Source: Saccopteryx bilineata (Eukaryota > Chordata > Mammalia > Chiroptera > Emballonuridae). From it: 64,000 nucleotides of DNA. The translations under genes were made by a program, and so were the position numbers. The notes under the pieces are model-generated. The model ran no database searches. It had not been told where the DNA came from and was given only the letters and a program-made list of their open reading frames with translations. Positions 1 through 11,796 of the stretch are shown piece after piece (position 1 is the stretch's first letter; each line of letters begins with the position of its first letter). The stretch lies in NCBI RefSeq assembly GCF_036850765.1, contig NC_089495.1:23094875-23158874 (forward strand). Direction: 5' to 3'.

Positions 1-252
1 TGGATGTCCTTGGTTTGATTCCTGGTCAGAGCACACAGGACAAGTGACAATCTGCTTCTCCCCCCACCACTCCCCCTTTTCTCCCTCTTCGAGCGTGGCC
101 GTAAGCACTGAGGATAGCTCAGTTGGTCCAAGCACGTCAGCCACAGGCACTAAAAATAGCTCAGCCCTTGAGCATTGGCCCTAGATGAGGTTGCCAGGTG
201 GATCCTGGTTGGGGGAGCATGAAAGAGTCTACCTCACTATTTCCTTCCTCTC
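1..252 (+). mobile_element. SINE-A, diverged, head truncated by window edge
   Basis: The B-box region (GATTCCTGGTCAGAGCACAC) is near the left edge, followed by the CTGCTTCTCC body, CAGTTGGTCC and GGTGGATCCTGG landmarks. The tail merges into the following AAAG repeat. Confidence 0.75.
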
Positions 253-253
253 A

Positions 254-259
254 TAAAAA

Positions 260-299
<40 letters not shown>

Positions 300-322
300 A
301 AAGAAAGAAAAGAAAGAATGAA

Positions 323-382
<60 letters not shown>

Positions 383-384
383 AA
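254..384 (+). repeat. (AAAG)n microsatellite from a SINE tail
   Basis: About 30 tetranucleotide units with a few interruptions (AAAAG, GAATG) directly follow the SINE-A tail. It yields false lysine- and phenylalanine-rich reading frames. Confidence 0.97.
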
Positions 385-458
385 AGCAAGAAGCACTTCT
401 GGGTAAAACAGGAAGGTTTACTGAGGGTGCTGGTTCTTACATTGAGATCACTGTGGGC

Positions 459-800
459 ACCCTGGCCAGTTGGCTCCTTGGTAGAGCGTCGGCTTGGTGT
501 ATGGAAGTCCCGGTTCAATTCCCAGTCAGGACACACATCTCTCTCTCTCTCTCTTCCCCTCCTGCAGCCATGACTGGAATGTTCGAGCAAAGTTGGCCCC
601 AGGTACTGAGGATGGCTCCACTGCCTTGCCTCAGGTGCTAAAATAGCTTGGTTGCTAAGCAACAGAGCAGTGGCCCAGACATGCAGAGCAACGCCTAGTA
701 GGGTGCTTGCTGGGTGGATCGGTCGGGGTGGATGTGGGAGTCTGTCTCTGCCTCCCCTCCGCTCACTTAATAAAAAATAAATAAAATAAAATAAGAAAGA
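459..800 (+). mobile_element. SINE-A, older copy
   Basis: Head CCTGGCCAGTTGGCTCCTTGG, body and (AAAAT)n tail are present. Flanks GATCACTGTGGG and GATTATTGTGGC are a plausible aged target duplication. Confidence 0.85.
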
Positions 801-944
801 TTATTGTGGCTAAAAGTAGAGGAGTGGAGGGCATCTTGTGATACACAAGGCCCAACATTTCCAGTAAAGCCACCATTTATCCAGGCCCCATTGCCTTATT
901 TGGCACATTCAAAAAAGTAACCATTCCCTCTGGAGATCAGTCTG

Positions 945-946
945 AC

Positions 947-1041
<95 letters not shown>
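945..1041. repeat. Compound (TA)n(CA)n(TA)n(GA)n microsatellite
   Basis: Four dinucleotide blocks succeed one another: TA, CA/AC, TA again, then GA. The alternating purine-pyrimidine part could adopt Z-DNA. It abuts an L1 fragment. Confidence 0.97.
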
Positions 1042-1044
<3 letters not shown>

Positions 1045-1345
1045 CAATAAAACTGTTCCTACACTTTGACCCAATCAGGCCACTTTTGGAATACACCCTA
1101 AAGAAACGTGCCAAAGAGAGAAGCAAATAGCACAAAGATGTTTATGGTAACATCATTCATAGCAGTGAAAAAACGAGACATGACCCAATACCCAAATTTG
1201 GAAAAAGTTATGTAAACTGTGGTACATTAAGACAATGGAATGATATGTTGCTATTGAAAGGAGTTAAGTTTATAGATTCTGGTTGATACCTCAAAATGTA
1301 CACGTAAGACAATGTTAAGAGAAAAAAGAATACAAAAAAATATTC
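1042..1345 (+). mobile_element. Old L1 (or HAL1) 3' fragment
   Basis: Recognisable ORF2-end-like sequence (ATACACCCTAAAGAAA, GGTAACATCATTCATAGCAG, GTACATTAAGACAATGGAATG). Reading frames are broken. Confidence 0.6.
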
Positions 1346-1389
1346 ATACTGACTACCAACAGTCAGTCTGCATGCTCATTGATAAGGAT

Positions 1390-2382
1390 CAGAAGTGAAC
1401 AGAGTGCTGCAAATAGCTGGTGTTCCGTAGGGATAGTATCCCTCCCACCCCCCACCCCTCACCCCCCACTCAGACAGTCCACAGAACTGTGAAAATGCTA
1501 AATTTTGGTTTGGGGAAAGAAAGCAGAAAGAGGATCATTGCTCCCTTTGTTTATGGTGAGGAGAGAGGGGATTTCCTAATGCGAAGGCTCAGCATGCATC
1601 TGCAGCGGGTCATGTCCACAAGGAGAGCCAACAGCACGCTCATCCGGCTCCCGGGGACTCAGTGTTCAAAGCGGGGAGCAGGTGCTTGGTCTGCATTCAC
1701 TGGGCCAAGTCTTGATATTTGCATATAGTTCAAGGCACCACATTCTGGAGGAGATTGACAAACTGGTCCTCAAGTTGTTAACTAGGATGTGATGCAATTA
1801 AAGACCAGGGCAGAGAAAGAAGCTTAAACAGCCCGAGAATGCCTAGCCTCCAGCAGGGACCCACAAAGCTCTCCTCTGGCCCTTGGGAAGCGTTTGTGTG
1901 GAAGAAGGTTGACCTCCTTTGCAGGTTGGGAGGTACAGAGAGCCATGGATGGAAGTCATTGAAGAGCAGAGTTCAAGTCAAGATGAGGAGGAGAGTCATT
2001 CCAAAGAGACAGTGAGTCCACAGGACCAGAAGTGTGTAAGCAAAGTGTGTAAAGTTCCATCACGTAACTAATAGTCTGTGTTTCCAACACACCCTCCAGT
2101 TTTACCTTTGCTGATTTACGTGGGTTTACACTTCAACCAGGGCAGGGTCAGAGTCCCTCTGATTCACAAAGCCCAGTGGGGAAAGCTTATGGTATATGTG
2201 GGATATTCTGCCCTTCCTACACTAAGAGAAGTCTACTGACTCACTTTCAGTGGAACGTGCATTTTGAGTTGTTTTCCTCAGACTGATCCTAAGTGTTTAT
2301 AAAGTGGTGTGGTGGGTGGTGAACTGTGGATAGCCCAGACGTTCTGCTGAATTCACATTTTCCAGTAAAAAGTTCATTGACA
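1390..2382. other. Unique-looking sequence
   Basis: Apart from a C-rich run (CCTCCCACCCCCCACCCC) at 1440-1470 I recognise no gene, repeat or splice pattern here. Confidence 0.5.
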
Positions 2383-2945
2383 TCTTGGTTGGATAGCTCG
2401 GTTGGCTAGAGCATCATCCCAATCTGCAGATGACACGGGTTCTGTCCAGTCAGGGCACATTACAGAAACAGATCGGTGTTTCTGTCTCTTTTTCTCTCTG
2501 TCTTTTTTTAAATTTTTATTTATTTTTTATTTTTTATTTTTCCGAAGTGAGAAGCAGGGAGGCAGTCAAACAGACTCCCGCATGTGTCCGACCGGGATCC
2601 ACCCAGCATGCCCAACAGGGGGCAATGCTCTGCCCATCTGGGGTGTTGCTCTGTTACATCTGGAGCCATTCTAGCACCAGAGGCGGAGGCCACGGAATCA
2701 TCCTCAGCACCCGGGCCAACTTTGTTCCAATGGAGCCTCAGCTGCGGGAGGGGAAGAGAGAGACAGAGAGGAAGGAGAGGGGGAGGGGTGGAGAAGCAGA
2801 TGGGCATTTCTCCTGTGTGCCCTGGCCGGAAATCGAACCCGGAACTTCCACATGCCGGCCTGATGCTCTACCGCTGAGCCAACTGGCCAGGGCCTCTCTC
2901 TCTCTCTCTCTCTTTCCTTGTGCTCTCTAAAATTAATAAATCAGT
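2383..2945 (+). mobile_element. VES-like SINE, interrupted by SINE-A
   Basis: The head GTTGGATAGCTCGGTTGGC and B-box-like GGGTTCTGTCC precede a CT-rich region that is split by the inverted SINE-A and continues at about 2895 with CTCTCTCTCTC. Confidence 0.7.
2516..2894 (-). mobile_element. SINE-A nested in VES-like SINE
   Basis: The reverse-oriented element runs from a T-rich tail to the head complement CCAACTGGCCAGGGCC. It is of the older sub-type that reads CTGTTACATCTGGAGCC where young copies have CGCGACCAGAGCC. Confidence 0.88.
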
Positions 2946-4187
2946 ATTTTTAAGTTAATCGTCCTGAATTGAGCAGTACATGTGATCTTTTACCTCATTA
3001 ATCAAGCAAACAGCTATCAGTCACCTATTTGTGCCTTTGAATCACTATACTAGGCCCACAAGGGAATGCAGAAAAGTATTAGCCATGATTCCTGTCCCCC
3101 CCAATACTTACATTAATGTGACGTTCTAGCCTAGTGGCTTTCATACTTTTTAAAATGAGAACCTCTATTGGTAAAAAATGTGAACATGTACCCCCAAAGT
3201 ATGTATGTTAATGTACAAATTTCCACATGAACTACTGTCAAAACATAATTAAATATTTATAAAGTTTATTTTTTCTTATCTGTAGATAGCAGGATATAAG
3301 CAGTTCTGACATTTTCTTCTCAAACTCTTGGATCATTTTGCTCCCCCCACCCCGTCTCCCCCGGGCCCTCAATGGGAGCACTCGCTCTAGAGCCCACAGC
3401 TCTTGCCCACTGAGCAGTACCTCTGATAACGTTAGACAAGCTGCCACAGGACCAGACACGTCGGCATTCGAGGAAATGGGGATATCTGAGAAATACCACC
3501 ATCCCTGAAAAAAAAATGTAGGTCTCCTGATTGTTATGAGAGTTGAGGTTTGAGCAACTTTTCCCAAACCAGTTTAAAAGTATGACCAATAACATTTTAT
3601 AATAAAATATATGCCACTTTATAACAAATAAACAGGAAAAAAAATAAGGGCTCTCATTATTTAATTGAAATGGTGCTGGCACTTAAGGATTGATTCATTT
3701 ATTGATTCAAAACTTATTGAGAACCCACTAAGTACCAATCAAGCACTATGTGCTCAGCCTTGGAAATACAGCAGACAGGAAAAAAAAGCCAGAGGTCCCA
3801 GAGCTTGTAAGACAAAAACAAGTGTACAAGACAGCAAATACACATGCAGGCAAGTGACCATCTCATCACAAATTGTGGTCTATGCCAGGGAGTAAGGAAG
3901 CGAGGGGCTGTGATAGAGAGAGGGGAAGGGGACAGCTTCAGAGAAGGTGCCCAGGGCAGGTCTCGCAGGAAGAGGATACCTACCCCAAGAGCTGAAGGTT
4001 GAGGAGGAAGACGTAAACAGAACAGTGCCATACACACAGCCTGAAACCAAAACTCCCGACACCATCAGATGCCCCGAGAACCCACTCTGTAGATTTGAAG
4101 TGTCCTCCACAGAGCCTTGAGTGGAGAGCTTTGCTCATTTTAGGTGCTAATACACTGAGTGAACAGACAACTGACTCTAAGAAGAGC
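2946..4187. other. Mostly unique sequence with an L2-like piece
   Basis: At 3690-3850 the text AAAACTTATTGAGAACCCACTAAGTACC and following resembles the antisense of L2. The rest, including a C-rich patch at 3342-3368, gives no recognisable gene. Confidence 0.45.
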
Positions 4188-4193
4188 CTTCCT

Positions 4194-4676
4194 TGTTGGG
4201 GACTGAAAAGCCAATAGGGTTTTTGCAGTTTAGATTTTGGGGGGACAGAGGTGTGGAGAACTGGTTGTAAGCTGACAGTCTGCCCCACCTCACTTGCCTG
4301 ATTAAGTTGCAAAAGGCTAAGCACCTCCATGTTAGCTGATACTCATCCTACCCCCCATGTCCCCGGGAAAGACTGGAGGCAAGTTTCTTCTATCCTGTTT
4401 TGTGTAAAGTTAAGATGTTATGTATGGTGGGGGTTTTCTGCACTTGGTAAAATTCTTGGGTTGCCTTGGAAACGTGATCAGAGATTTCATTGATTTGCTA
4501 ATGGCCCACTTTGTCCTATAAATAAAGCAAGATGCGGTTTTTGAGCACTCTCTGTTTCTGCTATCAGCTTTGCGAAGCCCTCCCGAACCCACTCTTTAAT
4601 TCTTTAAGCGTATTTTCTTAATTCCGCGCCGTTCCCACTCAGGACCTAGAATTACTAGTCGCGCGGGTTCGCAACA
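4194..4676 (+). mobile_element. Solo LTR of an endogenous retrovirus (6-bp target duplication)
   Basis: The 483-bp element begins TGTTGGGGAC and ends GGTTCGCAACA, so its ends are short inverted repeats (TGTTG/CAACA). It is flanked on both sides by CTTCCT (4188-4193 and 4677-4682), a perfect 6-bp target duplication. TATAAATAAAG at 4517-4527 places the promoter, with transcription starting perhaps near 4545. The AATAAA polyadenylation signal overlaps the TATA box, which implies a very short R region. A 6-bp duplication and short R are typical of class II (betaretrovirus-like) elements, so I lean that way. No gag, pol or env is present: this is a recombination remnant with no viral protein coding. 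Confidence 0.85.
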
Positions 4677-4682
4677 CTTCCT

Positions 4683-5617
4683 ATTATTGGGCGATTTGAT
4701 ATTTCAATCAGTGTAACACAACGCCCTCCTCTGCTGGTCAAGGCTTCTGGGCAACTGTGACAGATGACACAAAGGTAAGAAGACTTCACATCCCTAGACA
4801 AGCCACTCACTTGTCCTGCCAAGGACGAGCCCTCTGAGCTTAGCAGGGTTGCGACAGCCCATACCTGGAAATAACAGAGACGACTGTGGATTTGTTTGAA
4901 AGTTGTTAAAATTCCCAGCAAGGGCACCTGCTTTATCTCAAAACGTAAGACGCTGGAATGAGCACGTCGGAGGTCCCATGCGCGCGGCAGACGTTGATGT
5001 ACGGCAGGTCGGTTGGATTTATGGGGCAGCATCATCTGGGAATCACATTCTGTCCATTAGGCCGAGCTGAGTGCTGTCAGGAATGTGGGAAGAGCGAGGC
5101 TGCCGTGTGGAAGCACAGAAGTGCTGACGGCCTGTAAGTGAATCCAGCTGGGCCAGCCGGGCCGCGGTGGCAGCTCCGCACCGGCTGACCCCGCGCAACC
5201 GTCTGCAGACTCACTTAAACCCTCAGACATTTGAAATTCAAAACACCGGCCCTTTGCTGTTTTCCTTCACCTGCTTTTTATATGCACTTCCATGACAAGA
5301 AAGCTTGACCAAAAACCACCCAGACACACTTTAGATTAAATATTAGAACTGGAAGTCTTGCCCTTGAGCTCAAACTTATCTGAACTTCTCGGTCTTGTGG
5401 AAAACCAAGCAAAACCGTAGGACTGGGAGGTACAACTAACGCTTGTTTTAGGCCTGAATCACTCCCATGAGAAAGAGTGAGGAGGAAAGTCCCTTGATTC
5501 TGTTTATAGATAACACTGAAGCTGGTAAAAAAAAAAAAATTGGGCATGAAAATAGTAGTACAAGAGAAAGATGCCTTTGTATTGGAACCGGGAATAGCAG
5601 ACAGTTTTTATGCAAAA
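4683..5617. other. Unique sequence with a local CpG-rich patch
   Basis: CpG dinucleotides cluster moderately at 4950-5210 (GCGCGCGGCAGACG, GGGCCGCGGTGG). No exon or promoter can be argued from this alone. Confidence 0.4.
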
Positions 5618-5630
5618 ATCTTGTCACTTT

Positions 5631-5727
5631 GGAAACAACAAATCAATGTTGCTCTCTCGTTCTCCTCTCTCTTTTCTCTTCCTCTCTCTCTCAAATCAGT
5701 TAAATTTAAAAAAAAATTTTTTTTTTT
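5631..5727 (+). mobile_element. 5'-truncated VES-like SINE
   Basis: Only the ATCAATGTTGCTCTCTCG 3' part and A/T-rich tail remain, between perfect duplications ATCTTGTCACTTT (5618-5630 and 5728-5740). Confidence 0.8.
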
Positions 5728-6029
5728 ATCTTGTCACTTTAACTTCAAAGCCACATGAATGAAATGCAGCCCATCCCGTGGCACCATAAGCATGTTATCG
5801 GAGCCACTCTTAGTAATCATTTACAAACTTAAAAGAGGTAGCAGCTAAATGTGTCAAAATTCAATAAGGGAAGAAGAATATGTTCCCGAGAATGCAGACC
5901 AGAGTTTGATTTTGATCCCCAAAAAAACCCCCAAATTGTCAAATAACAGATGGCAAGTAAACACTGAGAGAAGGAATCAGTGGCAGATACCATTGAACTA
6001 ACTTGTTATCTTTAAAGTTTTGTGGGATT

Positions 6030-6428
6030 TTTTTAGCAAGAGAGACAGAGACACAGAGAGGGACAGATAGGGACAGACAGACAGGAAGGGAGAGAGATGA
6101 GAAGCATCAATTCTTTGTTGCGGCATCTTAGTTGTTCATTGATTGCTTTCTCATATGTGCCTTAACCGGGGCACTACAGCTGAGCCAGTGACCCCTTGCT
6201 CAAGCCAGCAACCTTGGGCTCAAGCCAGCGACCTTGGGCTTCAAGCCAGTGACCTTTGGGCTCAAGCCAGTGACCATGGGGTCATGTGTATAATTCCATG
6301 CTCAAGCCAGCGACCCTGCTCTCAAGCCAGATGAACCCACTCTCAAACCAGCAACCTCGGGGTTTTGAACCTGGGTCTTCTGTGTCCCAGGCTGACACTC
6401 TATCCACTGTGCCACCACCTGGTCAGGC
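6030..6428 (-). mobile_element. SINE-C with internal ~22-bp repeats
   Basis: The complement of the head (CCACCACCTGGTCAGGC) lies at the right. Between 6195 and 6345 several degenerate units of CTCAAGCCAGCGACCTTGGG form an internal tandem array typical of this SINE family. Confidence 0.85.
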
Positions 6429-7728
6429 TAAAGATTTTTTTTAAAGATTAATTTTTTTAAAAAAAATAAGGGAAGGCTGTGTACTGATATATCATAATTT
6501 GCAACTCATAGAACAAAACCCCTTATGTTCTCCTCCAGCCAGAGGAGATATGTGGGGCCACAGGCAGGTAGCAGGCTCCGTGGTTAATTAAGGGACCTAG
6601 TTGGATCGTTGGGCCTGCTTCAGCCTATAGAGCAATCCGCCAGGGACCTGTCAAGTGTACTCAGTCTTGTCCATGTAATAGTTCTGCCAGCCTCCCAGTG
6701 GGAACATGGAAGACCAGTTTATCAGGTTGATAACTGACCCCATGTCATGAGGGATTGCTGGCATATTGGAGGGCGCTGTGCAGGCTTCCACTCACTGAGT
6801 CGCCATCTGCGGGAGCAGCTGTGAGCTTCAGTTGTCTTCTCTGAGTCTCAGTAATGTGAGAATACCTGACAGAGGCTTTGTGAGAATGAAACGACACAAC
6901 AGAAATAAAATACCCAAGAGAGAGTCTTTTACTGTGGATTTCCTCCTAGTCTTAGAACAGGCTAGGATTCAATATTATCTTGATAGCTGAGATTGAAAGA
7001 TTAAAAATCCAAACCGTAAAATTTAATAACACTAACATATACCTTATCTTAAAGTAAACTGAGGTAGGTGATGGGAGAATAAATCCACTTTGATTTAAAA
7101 TTATTTTTTAACTCTAGGAATTTTATAATGGCCTACAAGTTCATGGTAAAGAGTTTAATTTTTAAAAGCTAGACAGTCTGAGGACACAGTACTCGTGGTG
7201 TGGTGTGGAACAGAGCAAGTGGCTGTGTTTGCAACCAGGTAGAATTTGCTCAAAAATATCTGTGAACACAATTAGTTTCCTAACAAAGTTGTGGCACCTC
7301 CATCAGCTCTCCAAGCAGAGGAAGTACTCTTGTATTCAAGGTCTCTCCAGGTCCCTTCCGGCCATCTGGGGGCCCCACCTCTGGGCTTCTCCTCAGTGGG
7401 CTCTGGTCTTGCCGGAGCGGGAGCCAGTGGGAGTCTCGCTCGAGTGCCACCCAGCAGCCTGGGCTCCTGCAGAAGGAAGCTCTTCCCATTGGAAACCTGA
7501 CCTGGCACCATCGCCACGTAACTGAATGCTTCCACCAAGGTCAGAGGTAAAGGAAACAGACTTGGAGAGCCAGTCCCAGTTCTGGCAAGGCACGCTGCCT
7601 CATCCTCCACCCACCTTTAACCCGTGTTGGGGTATTAGCAAGTACTCAGTTAATGTCATCAGTGTTCATCAGCTAGGAGTCTGGTATTTGACAACACTGT
7701 GATTGTCATCAGTTCAAGCTTCTGTAAA
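6429..7728. other. Sequence without genes; MIR-like piece near 6830-6920
   Basis: TCTTCTCTGAGTCTCAGTAATG...GGCTTTGTGAGAATGAAACG resembles MIR. The remainder shows no recognised element. Confidence 0.4.
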
Positions 7729-7742
7729 ACTGATTCTCTCTT

Positions 7743-7934
7743 TTTTTAAATTTTATTTATTCATTTGAGAGGAGAGAATAGAGAGAGAGGGAGGGAGAGA
7801 GAGAAAGAAGGGGAGGAGGAGCAGGAAGGATTAACTCCCATATATGCCTTGACCAGGCAAGCCCAGGGTTTTGAACCGGCGACCCTCAGCATTCCAGGTC
7901 GATGCTTTATCCACTTCGCCACCACAGGTCAGGC
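7743..7934 (-). mobile_element. SINE-B, first of two in one target site
   Basis: T-rich tail left, head complement GCCACCACAGGTCAGGC right. Flanks ACTGATTCTCTCTT (7729-7742) and CCTCATTCTCTCTT (7935-7948). Confidence 0.9.
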
Positions 7935-7948
7935 CCTCATTCTCTCTT

Positions 7949-8132
7949 TTTTTTTTTTTTTTTTTTTTTTTTTATTCAGTTTAGAGAAGAGAGGGAGAGA
8001 AATAGAGAAGGGGAGAGGAGCAGGAAGCATTAACTCCCATATGTGCCTTGACCAGGCAAGCCCAGGGTTTCGAACCGGCGACCTCAGTGTTTTAGGTTGA
8101 TGCTTTATCCGCTGCGCCACCACAGGTCAGGT
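7949..8132 (-). mobile_element. SINE-B, second of two in one target site
   Basis: Same orientation as its neighbour; the right flank ACTGATTATCTCTT (8133-8146) is a third copy of the target. The two bodies have diverged slightly from each other. Confidence 0.9.
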
Positions 8133-8146
8133 ACTGATTATCTCTT

Positions 8147-9347
8147 AATAATGAAGAATTCTATGACTCAGACTTTTTATTTAGGTGGTCCTTTCCTTTC
8201 TTGTCCATTAGCTAAAAGTATTGTGAAGATGTATAACCTAGTCTCATAAATTCATATCAGGAAGGACCATGGAGTCCTTTCTAGAACTTAATTATATTTT
8301 AAAAATTGTATTGACTCAGATAACATACTTTTGAAATTTTCTTGTTTACAGAAGCAAGTTGTCACTGAATCATGTTTACAATGAATACAGGCAAAAGGAC
8401 AGTAACATATTTAAATAAAAGTAGCAGACTGCATTGTGTCTGGGCAGAAAGAAGTTTTATAATATATATATTTACAAATATAGATACTCAAATCTGTTTT
8501 CTTTAAATAAGGTCTTATCCCTCATCTACAACCAAATTTAGTACAGGCCAAAATTATAAAACAAAGCCCTTTTAAAGTTATGAGTATAAAACTGAATCTG
8601 ATTTTTTTTTGCTTGAAAAAAAAGGAAATATTGACCCCAATTTTAAAGTGGTCAAAAAACAGCCAAATGGACATTTAGGGACTTTTCCAAAATCAGAAAA
8701 AGGGGGGAGGTATTAAGAGAGCTGATGTTAAATATGATATAAGAGAAACTGGTATCTGAATAAACTTTATCCAAATATATAAAAAGTTAGTTTATCAAAA
8801 GTACAACATGTCCTTGGGTTCAGGATTACTACTAAAATATATGGATAAATATATCATTTGTTCTACAATTTCTGCTACAGTGCAGTATTCACTTGAAGCT
8901 GATGTTAAGGCATATTAAGAGTACAAGCTGTATTAACCAAGTACATCATAATTTTCTACTGTTGGAGGTTCTTATCAGTAATTTTGTACCTCAGCCCTTC
9001 TCTTGTCAGCCTTTACACTAAGCAGAGCTTCCAAGTTAAGAAAATATTTGAAACACTTTTTTTTTAGTTGCCTTTAACAGGAGACTCCTTGAATGAATTA
9101 AACCTGCTTAGTGCTGCTGACACTCAGGGTTCAGGAAGGTAGAAAGATACCCAGATTCCCTCCAAAAAGAACTGGCAGACTTGTGCAGGCAGTCGCTGTC
9201 TTCCTGACACTTCCCTACGCTGCCTCTCTTTCAGTTTAAGCCATATCCCTCCATGGGAAATTGCTTGTGAATTGATCTATTTTCCAGTCCCCTAGGTTGC
9301 CTTTTTCTCAGAATTCTGTTTACCTGAGTTTCTCCCCTCCTCTTCCC

Positions 9348-9350
<3 letters not shown>
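8147..9350. other. AT-rich sequence without recognised repeats
   Basis: This 1.2-kb gap is notable in a TE-dense flank. No reading frame, splice pattern or known element is evident; it might be conserved non-coding DNA. Confidence 0.4.
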
Positions 9351-9396
<46 letters not shown>

Positions 9397-9438
9397 CATA
9401 TATATATACATATATTTGTTGTTGTTGTTGTTGTTGTT
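9351..9438. repeat. (TA)n then (GTT)n microsatellite
   Basis: A long TA block with TACA variants passes into seven GTT units, ending at the tail of the adjacent inverted SINE-A. Confidence 0.95.
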
Positions 9439-9810
9439 TTAATTGCGAGAAGGCAGGGAGGCGGGAGGCAGAGAGACAGACTCCCACATGCACCTAGACC
9501 GAGATCCACCTGGCAAGCCACTTATCGGGCAATGCTCTGCCTATCTGGGGCGCTGCTCCATTGTTTGGCAACTGAGCTATTTCAGCACCTGAGGCAAGGC
9601 TGTGGAGCCATCCTGAGCCCCCTGCCTAGGGCCAACTTGCTTGAATCATTCGAGCCATGGCTGCAGGAGGGGAACAGAAAGAGAGAGAAGGGGGGAGGGG
9701 AGGGGTAGAGAAGCAGATGGGCACTTCTCCTGTGTATCCTGACCGGGAATCGAACCCAAGACATCCACATGCCAGGCCAACGCTCTACCACTGTGCCAAC
9801 AGGCCAGGGT
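9439..9810 (-). mobile_element. SINE-A, older sub-type
   Basis: The body is diverged (extra GTTTGGCAACTGAGC segment near 9564) and the head complement GCCAACAGGCCAGGG lies at the right end. Confidence 0.85.
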
Positions 9811-11279
9811 TTTAATGTGCATACTTTTTATCTAGATATAAATTGGTCTGGCCAGGGCTTGGGAAGAGAAGGTCAAACTCCAGTACACAGAGCATGGAGC
9901 TCAGGGTGAGTGAAGAGACGGCCTTCACCACTGTGCAGGTCCTGGGAGGAGGTAGAATCCAGGTGGAAGACCACCAGAGGGCAAACACAGCAAGGCAGAA
10001 GGGCAGGGCAGAGGTTTCATGAGGAAGGAGGAAATGTCTAACATGTGCTGGTTTCCTCTAACCACCCTTGCCACGTGTACATTCCAGTTCTCCCAAAAAG
10101 CTCTGACGTAGTCTCTTTACATTTAACCCATATCGCGGGGAAAAAACCAGATTGTAATCCTCTCAAAGGGATGTGTCAGAAGTCCTCCGCTTTGCGGTCT
10201 GTCCTGGAACCCTGGAGGAACTACCTCACCCCTCCTGCAACGTGGCTCTGTACGGAAGGGGTGCCCACAGGGTGTCCACAATTCCAGGGCCTCGCCCTGG
10301 CCTGCCTTGTTCCTCACAGCATTCTCTCTTCGTCCTACCAGGCAACCACCTCAGTTATTGGCTCTCCACACAGCCCAGTCTCCTCGGCCTATGGTTGCAT
10401 CTTTCTTCTTTGACACAGCACTTTCTCAGAGAACCATGTACTTTCTTTGAAAACTGTGCCTCTGGGGAAACCCTTGACCTGGCCCAGAAACCTCTGCACT
10501 TCCCAGCAAGCAGGCCCTGCCTAATGTGTCCCAGAAACAGATCCGGTCATTCTAGTGGTTGTCCACACCCTTGGTTTCTGGCCTGCTAATTCCACATTTC
10601 TGACAGGCTTGCCCCCATATCTACCACTGTGAAGATGAGTGGAAAGTTAGAGGTTGCAACAACTGCAGTTATGATCGGAATGTCTTTGATCATCAGCAAG
10701 CAACTATAATAAGCTATAACTGAAATGAATAAATAAAAACAGCACATCTTTGTGTGAAAATGCAGCTTTTTGGTTATATTTTCCTTTTTGCATAAAATTA
10801 AAACCAGTTGTTCTGTTTATAGAAAAGGCTTTGCTTTGCCAAGTAAATTGGCAGAGAGGATCTTCTTGCAATAAAAGGACAATATCCTAATATCTTTTCC
10901 TAACTGTAACCTATAAAATGCAGTCTCTGTTGCATTTCCAAACGTCAGGGAATTATAACTTCCTCCCATCACCAGCAATCCTACTGCAGACAGAAAAAGA
11001 AAAGCCAACATCTTTATTAAATTCTTTGAATAAATTGTCAAGTGCTTAAAAGTGGGCTGGGCAACTGTGAGAGTTGCAGTCACATGGAAGCCGTGATCCC
11101 TGGCCCACGGGCACTCACCGTCTGTCTGGGGAGCTAAGACACGTACAGTGACCTGGGCTACTTTAACAGTCACCTGAGTGAGTGGTGGGGATCTCAAGAG
11201 CCATAGGATCTCAGAGGAGGGAGGGAAAGTTTCTGGCTTACCAGAGGAAGTTCAAGTTGAGCTGCACTTTTGTTTATTA
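9811..11279. other. Sequence without genes or recognised repeats
   Basis: Short ORFs on both strands here have no domain pattern or coding-like conservation that I can argue for. Confidence 0.4.
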
Positions 11280-11780
11280 AGTATATATGTATAGGGTGTC
11301 TCTGAGGACTGGACACGGTGCTAATTGCTGGGGAGGACAAAAGTGAGCAAAACAGATATAGTCTGTGGTCCTGGGAGAGCCCAAAAGGGAAACAGACATT
11401 AATCAAAGGATCACACGATTCTATAACGATAATCCGTGGTAAACTGAATGAGGGAAAGAGAGGGAGCTAGGACGGCACAGAAGAGGGGCCCTGTGGAATA
11501 GGTGTGGCAGCTGAGATCTATAAAGGAGCAGCAGCCAACTAGGAAAAAAAAAAAGTAAAAAGAAAGGAGAGGGGAGTGGGCATGACAGTCAGAGAGCAGA
11601 GCATCTGCAAAGCTCTTGAGGTAGAAGTAAGAATGGCAACTTAAAATTTTCAAATGCTCCATGTAGGTGGAGCAAAAATGATAGGAAAGAAGGAGGAAGA
11701 AGAAACCGGAGCCAGACCACGCAAGGGCCGAGCCAGGTAAGGATGAGAATCTACAGAAAGGCTTTAGGAAGGAGAGACCA
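11280..11780 (-). repeat. L2-like antisense sequence
   Basis: CTGGACACGGTGCTAATTGCTGGGG and GCAGAGCATCTGCAAAGC-type text match the antisense pattern of old L2 3' ends. Highly decayed. Confidence 0.45.
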
Positions 11781-11796
11781 CCAGATTTGTCTATTA

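Noticed and set aside
198..662. Lysine- or phenylalanine-rich ORFs
   Set aside because: They are translations of the AAAG microsatellite.
4950..5210. Second CpG-island promoter
   Set aside because: CpG density is only moderate and short-range, with no exon or splice donor nearby.
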